Shown one piece after another: positions 1 to 6,376 of a DNA stretch of 9,302 nucleotides; within the stretch, counting starts at the first letter, position 1, and the number at the start of each line of letters is the position of its first letter. Made by a program: the position numbers and the translations under genes. This stretch comes from an uncultured Catenibacterium sp. (GTDB lineage: Bacteria; Bacillota_I; Bacilli_A; Erysipelotrichales; Coprobacillaceae): positions 1 through 9,302 of the forward strand of contig CAAFPB010000467.1 of NCBI GenBank assembly GCA_900764725.1. Direction: 5' to 3'. The notes under the pieces were generated by a model. It did no database searches and was not told the origin of the DNA. It was given only the letters and a program-made list of their open reading frames with translations.

Positions 1-1608
1 ATCCCTTTCCATTAATCCTCCTAAACGTACCTGAAGGAACGCTCTTACATTACCTTTTAATTCTGCACTATAGCTAGATTTTTTGATCTCTTCTTCAAGA
101 ATATCATAGACATCCTGTAATGTAGGATATGGTAATTGAGTACTAGCAGTATTGATATCTTCTATATCCCATCCTAGCTTTGTATAAGCACGTTCTATAG
201 AACTGCTTAAAAATTTATATGTAGGACCTTCTAATACGAATGTCCCTTCAAATACTTCTAGTAATGCATTGATATGTTCAGATAGTCTTACACCTTTAGG
301 AAACTCCATTGGATTCATCTGTAATGGAAAATGACTCTGAAGATGTGGTGAGAATAAATACACATCTTTCATCATCTCATGACCAAGTAATGCACGGTAT
401 TCTTTTTTAGCTGGTTCTAATACTAAGAAAGGAATACCCTTCATCTTTAATTGTGTCACTAAATGAAGCATCGTATTTGTTTTACCAGAACCAGGCATAC
501 CTGTAAAGAAAGCATGTCTAGGTAAATCCTTTAAGGCAAAATTAACTGGATATTGATTCATATCCTGACCTAGATAAAGACCATCTGGTACCTGTTTTGG
601 TGCTGTTTCTTTTGGTATTTCAATAGTTTCTCCATCAAATAAGACAGGTAATCTAAAGAATGGTACTACTTCATTTAAAGTAAAGGTTGTTGGCCAGGTT
701 AAAGTAGTTTGCTTAGACATAAGAGTATAATCTTCTGCAGTTCCTCCCATTCTTGATAGTATACTAAAGTAACCATTAGAATCTGGTTTAATTGGTGCAA
801 TAGAGAAATCACCTTCATTTAAAGCTTCTGCACCTGCTGCATTAAGTAATACCTTAGCTTTAAATAGAGTATCTGTAAAAGCATGAATATTAACTCTAAA
901 ATGAGGTGTTGTTTCAATACATGTTAACCAATTTTCATACTCACTACATACATCTCTCGCATCATTATCAGTTCTGATACTTTGAGTATTATTCATAAGC
1001 TTAATATCATTTTCACCACGTAATGATTTTAAGATTGGATTAAATATATTTTTTGTCTCTTGTGAGATAGAAGCAGGATAAATATCTATTCTAAATGCAC
1101 ATGCACTTGATGGTGAATAGGACTCACTGACTGTTTTCATGATTCTAAATAAGTCATAGAGTCTACATTGGTCATTCACTTCCCAATGTGGTACATAATA
1201 TACAGATGTTTGTTTACCTGTAAGAGGATTATTAATATCCGCAACGGCTTCTTTTTTAAATAAAGTAGCACCTGATTTAAATAAAACATTATGTGGATTC
1301 TTTACGTACTTAAATGTATAAAAATCACTGAGTGGTGAATTATGTAATAATGGCTCAGTCATTTTTAGCTCGTTTAGACTTCCTTGAAGCATTAAATAGA
1401 GTTTCAATCTCTCTCCAACAGGTGATTGAGGAATAAACATATACAATAAATGAAAACTGATACCTCCTGCCATACCTATTCCATGCCATTGTCTTAAGAA
1501 GCTTTCATGACGTTTAAGTACCCCTTCTATACCTGTATCCGCAAGTGTTTGATACTTATTCAGACTTAAGTCTGGTATAGTATTTACTTCAAAACATATT
1601 ACTCCCAT
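1..1608 (-). CDS. HerA/VirB4-like P-loop ATPase, 3' end cut by the window
   Basis: The frame is open from an ATG at 1608 to position 1 (536 codons, no stop), so the C-terminus lies outside. A Walker A motif GMPGSGKT sits at residues 370-377, inside a stretch typical of HerA/VirB4/FtsK-class pumping ATPases: a preceding LPRHAFFTG strand, then IPFLVLEPAKKEY at about 392-404. In such ATPases this second strand follows the P-loop helix and carries an acidic residue. The roughly 340-residue N-terminal part is mixed alpha/beta and I do not recognise it. Walker B and the arginine finger would lie beyond the edge. A weak GAAGGG SD is 11 nt upstream of the ATG. It starts 26 nt after the stop of the nuclease-like gene, so the two are probably one transcript. 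Family membership (hexameric translocase of DNA or protein) is well supported; substrate is unknown. It could equally be a VirB4-type secretion motor or a HerA-type defence ATPase. Confidence 0.85.
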   Translation of the reverse strand, partial: MGVICFEVNTIPDLSLNKYQTLADTGIEGVLKRHESFLRQWHGIGMAGGISFHLLYMFIPQSPVGERLKLYLMLQGSLNELKMTEPLLHNSPLSDFYTFKYVKNPHNVLFKSGATLFKKEAVADINNPLTGKQTSVYYVPHWEVNDQCRLYDLFRIMKTVSESYSPSSACAFRIDIYPASISQETKNIFNPILKSLRGENDIKLMNNTQSIRTDNDARDVCSEYENWLTCIETTPHFRVNIHAFTDTLFKAKVLLNAAGAEALNEGDFSIAPIKPDSNGYFSILSRMGGTAEDYTLMSKQTTLTWPTTFTLNEVVPFFRLPVLFDGETIEIPKETAPKQVPDGLYLGQDMNQYPVNFALKDLPRHAFFTGMPGSGKTNTMLHLVTQLKMKGIPFLVLEPAKKEYRALLGHEMMKDVYLFSPHLQSHFPLQMNPMEFPKGVRLSEHINALLEVFEGTFVLEGPTYKFLSSSIERAYTKLGWDIEDINTASTQLPYPTLQDVYDILEEEIKKSSYSAELKGNVRAFLQVRLGGLMERD

Positions 1609-1634
1609 ATTATCTATTTCCCTTCTTTTATAAT

Positions 1635-2906
1635 TTAACTGCCCTTCTTAATACGATTCATACGTATATTTCTTTGTTGCATCTCTGCCTTTTCCATCTG
1701 TAGTCTTAACTTTTCTACAGCTTCGTTTTTAGCGTCTTCAAATTCCCTTTTTTTCTTTTCTGCTTCATCAGCCGCTGCCTTTGCATCAACAGAAGCTGCT
1801 TCCATTGTGATATCTTTTAAAGAATCCTGCTGTTCATTTAGTTCATTGATACTTGCATTCATCTGTTGAATACTACTATCAATTGTTTTCTTTGTATTCA
1901 TCATTTCTTCGAAGATATCACGATCATATTGTTCCTCTAATGCATGCAAGGCATTTGATAATTCTTGAAGCATGCTTTCTTTATCTTCATCACTAACACT
2001 AGATGCTTCAACACGTGCCATAGCATCTTCTAATTTAGCCTTGTCTAATTCAAACTTCTTACCAAAATCTAGCTTTTTCTCACCTAGATCAAAGCCTTCA
2101 TCAAGTTCTTTTTTTAAATTGTTTAAGCTTCCCCCTAATTTCTTATCACTTCCATGTTTCATTTTTTTATTCCTCCTTCTATGTATTTCATCCATTGAAA
2201 TAATTGCGTCTTTTTCTTCCATTGGATGATCTTTTAAATATTGTTGTCTATTTGTTATGTGTTTATAAGCATTTTGAGAAATACTCACAGCACCTGTATG
2301 AGATAAATTACCATGTATGACAGATGGCACTAAGAAATAACCATTTAACTGTTCATCCCAGCTAAAATGATTCTCTTTACGCCAATTACTTAAATCTTCT
2401 TTGCTATATCCTTCTTTTAAACCCAGAATAGAGATTTGTTTCTTTGATGCTATTTCATCAGCCAAATCAAAATTAATAGAACGCTGATCTTGACTCAATA
2501 CGTTTTGATAATCTTTAGTTTTATCAAGCATGGTATATTCAGCATTATCTGATATATTTACAATCTCATCTGTACTAATGCTTGCGACACTAAGATGACT
2601 AAAATCAGCAGTCCCATTAATAAAAGGTATTTCATCTAATGTAAGATGGTATTTTTCATTAAGCTCAGTTTTGATTTCAGATATAGTGAGTTGTTTATCA
2701 TTGAAATTCTTTGGAATAAAATCATCATCAAAAATAAAAGAAGATTCTTTCCACTCTCCTCTTACTAATCCATCAGATGTTTGTGTATGAGGTAAGTTAA
2801 GTTTTCTATCCTGTGAACCAGCATGAATAAAGTCTCTTTCAAGTATTTGTGGTTCTTCTATTTCTAATTGGTTTATTAACTCTTCCATATGTTTCCATTC
2901 ACTCAT
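1635..2906 (-). CDS. HNH/ENDO VII-like (WHH/WHE-type) nuclease domain protein with C-terminal coiled coil
   Basis: The product is 423 aa. I chose the ATG at 2906 because GGTGGTGA lies 5 nt upstream; the in-frame GTG at 2924 has no SD. Residues about 45-210 match, from memory, a toxin-type nuclease domain found at the C-terminus of secreted polymorphic toxins: a DG..GEW...F.DDDFIP segment (45-65), IPFINGTADFS (93-103), RSINFDLAD (142-150), then a W-x-E motif and VPSVIHGNLSHTG (193-205) with His198 and His203. In relatives the motif reads WHE or WHH; here it is W183-D184-E185, so the first His is replaced by Asp and catalysis is doubtful. A basic linker (242-256) leads into a highly charged helical region, about 262-419, probably coiled coil. 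There is no signal peptide or membrane segment. It is the first gene of an operon with the downstream ATPase. The nuclease assignment is by motif pattern only; partner or substrate of the ATPase is inference. Confidence 0.65.
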   Translation of the reverse strand: MSEWKHMEELINQLEIEEPQILERDFIHAGSQDRKLNLPHTQTSDGLVRGEWKESSFIFDDDFIPKNFNDKQLTISEIKTELNEKYHLTLDEIPFINGTADFSHLSVASISTDEIVNISDNAEYTMLDKTKDYQNVLSQDQRSINFDLADEIASKKQISILGLKEGYSKEDLSNWRKENHFSWDEQLNGYFLVPSVIHGNLSHTGAVSISQNAYKHITNRQQYLKDHPMEEKDAIISMDEIHRRRNKKMKHGSDKKLGGSLNNLKKELDEGFDLGEKKLDFGKKFELDKAKLEDAMARVEASSVSDEDKESMLQELSNALHALEEQYDRDIFEEMMNTKKTIDSSIQQMNASINELNEQQDSLKDITMEAASVDAKAAADEAEKKKREFEDAKNEAVEKLRLQMEKAEMQQRNIRMNRIKKGS

Positions 2907-2944
2907 ACAATCACCACCATTCACTTAAAGTCTAATTAAAAAGG

Positions 2945-2960
2945 CAATAAGTGCTTATTG
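2945..2960 (-). repeat. Inverted repeat in the 5' leader of the nuclease-ATPase operon
   Basis: CAATAAG, 2 nt, CTTATTG is a perfect 7-bp dyad. It lies between the predicted transcription start (about 2970) and the SD of the gene starting at 2906. On the transcript it is followed two bases later by TTTTT, so it could be a weak attenuator hairpin or an operator for a dimeric repressor. The stem is A+T-rich and the RNA loop would need at least 4 nt, which makes termination doubtful. Confidence 0.45.
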
Positions 2961-2976
2961 TCTTTCCTTAATTAAA

Positions 2977-3005
2977 ATTGTACAACTTAAGTAAAGCGCT
3001 TTCAA
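2977..3005 (-). promoter_or_regulatory. Sigma-A-type promoter of the nuclease-ATPase operon
   Basis: Reading the minus strand, TTGAAA (3000-3005) is followed after exactly 17 bp by TACAAT (2977-2982). Each hexamer matches the consensus at five or four positions. It lies just after the terminator of the preceding gene, giving a leader of about 60 nt before the ATG at 2906. Confidence 0.7.
2991..3004 (-). promoter_or_regulatory. Possible cre-like (CcpA) operator over the -35 box
   Basis: TGAAAGCGCTTTAC on the minus strand matches the catabolite-responsive element consensus TGWAANCGNTNWCA at 12 of 14 positions, missing only the last two. It overlaps the -35 hexamer, where binding would repress. 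The central AAAGCGCTTT palindrome is perfect. One near-match in an A+T-rich window is weak evidence, and no regulator gene is visible. Confidence 0.3.
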
Positions 3006-3010
3006 GCGTA

Positions 3011-3040
3011 TAAAAGAAAAAGACAGGAATTAACCTGCCT
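3011..3040 (-). terminator. Rho-independent terminator of the flavodoxin-fold gene
   Basis: On the minus strand AGGCAGG, loop TTAATT, CCTGTCT forms a 7-bp stem with one G-U pair, followed by TTTTCTTTT. It begins at the stop codon of the flavodoxin-fold gene and separates it from the next operon. Confidence 0.85.
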
Positions 3041-3588
3041 TATACATGAGAACCTAGATTGTAAGCTTCTTTAAGTTTATCATTAGTAGATATCTCTCCA
3101 CCATCAGTCACACCACCACATAGGACTGTGCCTTTAATAGCTGTCTTTTCAAAACAATCAATCCAGCCATTTAAGCCATTAATTGCTTTCTCAAAGACTT
3201 CATCTCCTTCTTCTGCAGCTGTCGCAAGAAGATAGATGTCTCTAAACTTATAATCTTTGGAGTACATTGGATTGAGACGATCAATCAAAGTTTTCATCTT
3301 GCCACTCATTTCATAATAATAGATGGGTGTAGCCCATACAATAACATCAGCATTAAGCACACTATCCATAATACCTGCAACATCATCTTTCATAACACAA
3401 TTTCCTGTTTTTTGACAAGCAAGACATCCAATACAGAAACGAATCTCTTTATTCTTAAGTGAGATATATTCTACCTCATTTCCTGCATCTTTTGCTCCTT
3501 CTACAAAACTTTTCGCGAGTAATTCTGAATTACTTCTACTTCTTAAACTTGTAGATAATACAACAACTTTTTTTCTCATACTTTTCAT
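3040..3588 (-). CDS. Flavodoxin-fold NAD(P)H-dependent oxidoreductase, iron-sulfur flavoprotein-like
   Basis: The product is 182 aa, the normal size for the NADPH-dependent FMN reductase / iron-sulfur flavoprotein family. A first strand VVVLSTSLRSRSNS (8-21) provides the FMN phosphate loop. TPIYYYEMSGKMKTLIDR (87-104) is the second flavin-contacting loop and following helix typical of the family. Cysteines 52, 55, 58 and 64 form a CX2CX2CX5C cluster like the 4Fe-4S site of iron-sulfur flavoproteins, although many Firmicute members with this motif have no proven cluster. The family passes electrons from NAD(P)H or ferredoxin to quinones, metals or other acceptors in the cytoplasm; the true substrate cannot be read. 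The ATG at 3588 has AGGA six nt upstream; an ATG three codons later is the alternative. A MerR-type operator lies upstream, suggesting redox, metal or electrophile induction, and a terminator follows directly. Confidence 0.88.
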   Translation of the reverse strand: MKSMRKKVVVLSTSLRSRSNSELLAKSFVEGAKDAGNEVEYISLKNKEIRFCIGCLACQKTGNCVMKDDVAGIMDSVLNADVIVWATPIYYYEMSGKMKTLIDRLNPMYSKDYKFRDIYLLATAAEEGDEVFEKAINGLNGWIDCFEKTAIKGTVLCGGVTDGGEISTNDKLKEAYNLGSHV

Positions 3589-3606
3589 ATCCTTTCCTAT
3601 AAGTAT

Positions 3607-3637
3607 ATCATAAAGGCTGAAGTTAACTTTAGGTCAA
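3607..3637 (-). promoter_or_regulatory. MerR/SoxR-type promoter-operator upstream of the flavodoxin-fold gene
   Basis: Minus strand: -35 TTGACC (3632-3637), a 19-bp spacer, -10 TATGAT (3607-3612). Within the spacer lies the dyad CTAAAGTTAACTTCAG (3617-3632; one mismatch in 8-bp arms). A 19-bp spacer with a dyad centred 7 bp after the -35 is the hallmark of MerR-family activated promoters, and the core AAGTTAACTT is the same as that of the E. coli soxS operator. No MerR-family gene is in the window, so the regulator would act from elsewhere. Confidence 0.65.
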
Positions 3638-3645
3638 GAGAATTA

Positions 3646-3960
3646 TTATTTCTTTTGAAGTGTTTTACCTAATAATTCTCCTATGAGTGCAATCATAAAA
3701 TAGGCAATAATATAAACCCAGGCTGACATATTATAGTAGATGAATAATGTAGGAATGAACAATATTGCGATGATAAGAGGATAGAAGAAATCAATTGTAT
3801 TTCTTAATCCATAAATAATAGAAGTGATCAGTGTTATAAGAGGAATGACAATGAGTAGAATAAACATGCCACTTCCTGTATCTTTAATAAGTATTGGAAT
3901 AAGATAGAAAGTAATGAAAATGATGAGATAATAGATCCAGTTCTTTTTGATTTTATCCAT
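3646..3960 (-). CDS. Small integral membrane protein, four predicted helices
   Basis: The product is 104 aa. The start at 3960 is set by AAAGGAG with an 8-nt spacing to the ATG; an upstream in-frame extension to 4047 lacks an SD and would overlap the previous gene. Hydrophobic segments at about 8-25, 31-51, 58-76 and 79-97 indicate a four-helix membrane protein, with a Lys-rich N-terminus and a GKTLQKK tail. No catalytic or transport motif is visible. I have a vague memory of similar uncharacterised Firmicute proteins, but no function. It starts 44 nt after the stop of the 72-aa membrane gene, so the two are likely co-transcribed. No U-tract terminator follows, so readthrough into the flavodoxin-fold gene is possible. 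Confidence 0.75.
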   Translation of the reverse strand: MDKIKKNWIYYLIIFITFYLIPILIKDTGSGMFILLIVIPLITLITSIIYGLRNTIDFFYPLIIAILFIPTLFIYYNMSAWVYIIAYFMIALIGELLGKTLQKK

Positions 3961-4004
3961 AAGTACATCTCCTTTTAATAAATAGAACATCTGTATTATA
4001 CAAA

Positions 4005-4223
4005 TTAACGTGATTTCTTCTTGCAATAGAAGGCACCAATGATACATAAGACTATTCCAATCACAAAAGGAATAGCATACAAGTAAGCAATACCTGCTGG
4101 TGCACTATTTCCTTCTACTTTAATTTTCCATTCCATATTACAATAGTTATAAGCAACAACTGCACACATGATATGAGATAAGATAAGTGGTAAAATTAAG
4201 AATAGGCGATATAGTATCTTCAT
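4005..4223 (-). CDS. Small membrane protein, two predicted helices
   Basis: The product is 72 aa. The start at 4223 is backed by a perfect AAAGGAGG with a 7-nt spacer, strong support for a real gene despite its size. Hydrophobic segments at about 5-27 and 44-66 flank a short hydrophilic loop (WKIKVEGNSAPAG), and the protein ends in a basic KKKSR tail, suggesting two helices with a cytoplasmic C-terminus. The first helix could instead be read as a signal peptide. No known domain recognised. It is the first gene of a pair with the 104-aa membrane protein, so the two may act together, possibly as one complex. Confidence 0.75.
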   Translation of the reverse strand: MKILYRLFLILPLILSHIMCAVVAYNYCNMEWKIKVEGNSAPAGIAYLYAIPFVIGIVLCIIGAFYCKKKSR

Positions 4224-4243
4224 ATGAATTCCTCCTTTATTTC

Positions 4244-4249
4244 ATTATA
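4244..4249 (-). promoter_or_regulatory. Possible -10 box for the small membrane protein pair
   Basis: A perfect TATAAT on the minus strand lies 20 nt before the ATG at 4223, which would give a very short leader just covering the SD. No convincing -35 is visible at 16-18 bp, as that stretch is the terminator hairpin of the preceding gene. Confidence 0.35.
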
Positions 4250-4253
4250 TAGT

Positions 4254-4278
4254 AAAAGCGATAAGATTACCCTATCGC
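4254..4278 (-). terminator. Rho-independent terminator of the MATE gene
   Basis: Minus strand GCGATAGG, loop GTAAT, CTTATCGC gives an 8-bp stem with one G-U pair, starting 12 nt after the MATE stop codon and followed by only TTTT. The short U-tract makes it moderate in strength. Confidence 0.6.
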
Positions 4279-4289
4279 CCTAATTATTT

Positions 4290-5612
4290 CTATTTTTTTC
4301 TATATATACGAATCATGAGAGGTGCTTCCACTAATAACATCGCGAACCATCCTAATAAATAAGAATAAGGTAATGCTTCTATTCCAAAGTCCCATAATAG
4401 AATCATTGGTAAGGCCGCAATGACTCTTACTCCCATATTTGTAAAACTTGAAAGTAATGTAACTTTTAAGTCCCCTATTCCTCTAAAGAAGCCTTGTATC
4501 GCATTAGTAAATGCAGGTAGAATATACATCACTGCAATAAGATGAAGATATATAACACCATGACCTATAACTTCTTTATCTTTTACAAATAAAGACATGA
4601 GTTGTCTTGCGAATAATAGACATATCAACATCACTATCAAAGCATAGGCTATTTCAAGTATAAGACCATAACGGAATCCTTCCTTCATACGATCATCTTT
4701 ACCTGCTCCTTTATTTTGAGCCATTAAAGCAGTCATCGCATGGGCTATATTTTGTTCTGGTGATATCGCAAAGTCATCTATTCTATTGACAACCGCAAAA
4801 GCAGCTGCGACAGATACACCCATCGTGTTAACTAATGCTTGTATCGCAATCTTACCCATTTGTACTGTCGCTTGCTGCATGGCAGATGCCCAGCCATAAG
4901 CCACTGTTTTCTTTAAGTATCTTGAATCAAAGATTAACCATTTCTTTCCAAGCCTTAATATAGGGACTTTCTTTTGGATATAGATTACACAAAATAAACA
5001 ACATAATGCTTCACTAAGTACTGTAGAAATCCCACATCCATTACTTCCTGCCTTTAATACAATTACAAAAAATAAATCCCCAAAGATATTTAATACAGCA
5101 CTAATAATTAAGAAATAAAGTGGTGAAGCACTATCTCCTAGTGCTCTTAGTGTACTAGAGAAGAAATTATATAAAAATGTAAACATGAGACCTAGGAATA
5201 TAATACGCATATATTCCGTTGTCATAGTAAATATGGATGCATCAACCTGCAACAACATTAATATTGGTTTTGCGAATAATAAACATATAATAGTAAGTAC
5301 AAAAGAGAATACAACACCTGAGATCATAGTTGTACTGATTTGTCTTTCTAATGCCTTATAATTCTTAGCCCCATATTGAATCCCCATAAGAATACTAGCA
5401 CCCATACATAGTCCATTTAAGAATAATATCATAAGTGTGCTAATTGGATTACAGATTCCTACTGCAGCAAGTGCTTCTTTCCCTACAAACTGCCCTACAA
5501 TAATACTGTCTACTGCATTATAGGTCATCTGAAATAGGTTACCTAAAACGAGTGGAACTGTGAACGTAATTAAAATAGGCATGACTTTGCCCTGAGTTAA
5601 GTCTTTTGTCAT
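4290..5612 (-). CDS. MATE-family multidrug/sodium antiporter
   Basis: The product is 440 aa from the ATG at 5612, preceded by GGGGGA 9 nt upstream. An ATG nine codons earlier (5639) has no SD, and the family typically starts near MTKDLTQG, so I prefer 5612. The length and pattern fit a 12-helix inner-membrane exporter made of two six-helix halves. The N-terminal signature TVPLVLGNLFQMTYNAVDS, with IVGQFVGKEALAAVG after it, is typical of MATE proteins of the DinF/MepA-like bacterial branch; the second half begins near YGWASAMQQATVQMG. Family members export cationic drugs, dyes or metabolites in exchange for Na+ or H+. The substrate cannot be predicted. It has its own terminator and an upstream terminator isolates it, so it appears monocistronic. 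No local regulator is present. Confidence 0.93.
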   Translation of the reverse strand: MTKDLTQGKVMPILITFTVPLVLGNLFQMTYNAVDSIIVGQFVGKEALAAVGICNPISTLMILFLNGLCMGASILMGIQYGAKNYKALERQISTTMISGVVFSFVLTIICLLFAKPILMLLQVDASIFTMTTEYMRIIFLGLMFTFLYNFFSSTLRALGDSASPLYFLIISAVLNIFGDLFFVIVLKAGSNGCGISTVLSEALCCLFCVIYIQKKVPILRLGKKWLIFDSRYLKKTVAYGWASAMQQATVQMGKIAIQALVNTMGVSVAAAFAVVNRIDDFAISPEQNIAHAMTALMAQNKGAGKDDRMKEGFRYGLILEIAYALIVMLICLLFARQLMSLFVKDKEVIGHGVIYLHLIAVMYILPAFTNAIQGFFRGIGDLKVTLLSSFTNMGVRVIAALPMILLWDFGIEALPYSYLLGWFAMLLVEAPLMIRIYRKK

Positions 5613-5644
5613 ATCATTAAATCCCCCATTAATGAACATTAATA

Positions 5645-5672
5645 ATATTACTCTTTATTTGAACTATTTCAA
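5645..5672 (-). promoter_or_regulatory. Possible promoter of the MATE gene
   Basis: Minus strand TTGAAA (5667-5672) is followed at 16 bp by TAATAT (5645-5650) or at 19 bp by TATTAT (5642-5647). It sits between the upstream terminator and the start codon, where a promoter is needed. The -35 is part of a small dyad TTGAA-4-TTCAA. Confidence 0.35.
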
Positions 5673-5687
5673 GAAATATGAAAACGT

Positions 5688-5712
5688 AAAAAAGGAGACT
5701 CAATTGAGTCTC
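5688..5712 (-). terminator. Rho-independent terminator of the hydrolase-GyrI-cupin operon
   Basis: Minus strand GAGACTC, AATT, GAGTCTC is a perfect palindrome followed by CTTTTTT. It begins 19 nt after the cupin stop codon. Confidence 0.92.
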
Positions 5713-5731
5713 GCGCTAGGTAATATATTCA

Positions 5732-6376
5732 TTATTCTAATGTAAGAAGTAATGCCATCTTAAAGCGTTTAGATGCTTTTACTGCATGCATACCACCCTT
5801 CGCAAAACAGAAGTTTTCTCCTGCTTTAATGACATGGTCTTTACCTTCATAACTAATAACACCTTCACCATCTAATGCAAAGATGATAGCTTCTCCTGGT
5901 GCAGCATGTTCAGAAAGTCCTGTACCTTCATCAAATGCCATGACTACAAATTTCATCTTATCATTATGTACTATATCCATATTGATAATTTTACCTTCTG
6001 CATAAGGTAATAGTTCAGCTAGTTTGAATACTTCTCCCGGTTTAATCATTTCATTCATAGTATCTGTCCTCCTTATTGATGTTTCTGTATATATGACACT
6101 ATTTTTAGTTCTTATACCTATTGGTGTATCAGTGAATGTGATCATACTTTCATTTTCTTTGACTACTTTAGTATAGCAATTATTTCCATAGACTTCCATC
6201 TCACCTTTCAAGACATAGATCATCTTATAATAAGGATATATCTCAGCACTTATATCTGTATTTCTAGCAAGTGAGAAATAAGTCAATGTATCATTTACAG
6301 CTTTAGAAGTTGTACAGCCAGGTATTGGCTCGTTATCTTTTGTGATAGAGTATACTTCGCCTATCTTTTCATTCAT
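5732..6376 (-). CDS. Two-cupin-domain protein
   Basis: The product is 214 aa from the ATG at 6376, which has AAAGGAG 6 nt upstream; a longer in-frame extension to 6502 overlaps the GyrI-like gene and is spurious. The N-terminal half (about 10-98) has the beta-rich cupin pattern (MIYVLKGEMEVYGNN) but no histidines at metal positions. The C-terminal half (about 112-212) is a complete-looking small cupin: His157 and Glu162 (motif 1, SEHAAPGEA), then LDGEGVISYEGKDHVIKAGE and His197 (motif 2, GGMHAV). The second half probably binds a metal and the first is structural or ligand-binding. Cupins of this type are sugar or small-molecule binding or isomerase-like; no substrate can be assigned. The start overlaps the end of the GyrI-like gene by 8 nt, implying translational coupling. 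It is the last gene of the operon. An internal SD and ATG at 6058 may give a separate C-terminal product. Confidence 0.85.
   Translation of the reverse strand: MNEKIGEVYSITKDNEPIPGCTTSKAVNDTLTYFSLARNTDISAEIYPYYKMIYVLKGEMEVYGNNCYTKVVKENESMITFTDTPIGIRTKNSVIYTETSIRRTDTMNEMIKPGEVFKLAELLPYAEGKIINMDIVHNDKMKFVVMAFDEGTGLSEHAAPGEAIIFALDGEGVISYEGKDHVIKAGENFCFAKGGMHAVKASKRFKMALLLTLE
6058..6074 (-). promoter_or_regulatory. Internal ribosome binding site and start inside the cupin gene
   Basis: AAGGAGG (6068-6074), 9 nt, then an in-frame ATG (6056-6058) falls exactly between the two cupin domains, at Met107. Translation from here would give a free-standing 108-aa cupin, the usual size of single-domain cupins. 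The SD encodes the linker residues Ile-Arg-Arg-Thr, so it may be a relic of two fused genes or a functional second start. Confidence 0.5.

Noticed and set aside
1972..2229. Plus-strand 85-codon frame, Ser/Leu/Phe-rich
   Set aside because: It is antisense to the coiled-coil region of a well-supported gene; the composition is what Glu/Lys-rich codons give on the opposite strand, and it has no SD.
2907..2924. GTG start six codons before the chosen start of the nuclease-like gene
   Set aside because: No SD precedes the GTG, whereas the GGTGGTGA between it and the ATG at 2906 serves as the SD of the latter.
3634..3658. Terminator after the small membrane protein pair
   Set aside because: A 9-bp stem with one mismatch exists, but no U-tract follows and it overlaps the -35 of the next promoter.
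3961..4047. N-terminal extension of the 104-aa membrane protein
   Set aside because: It overlaps the upstream gene, has no SD, and the ATG at 3960 has an excellent one.
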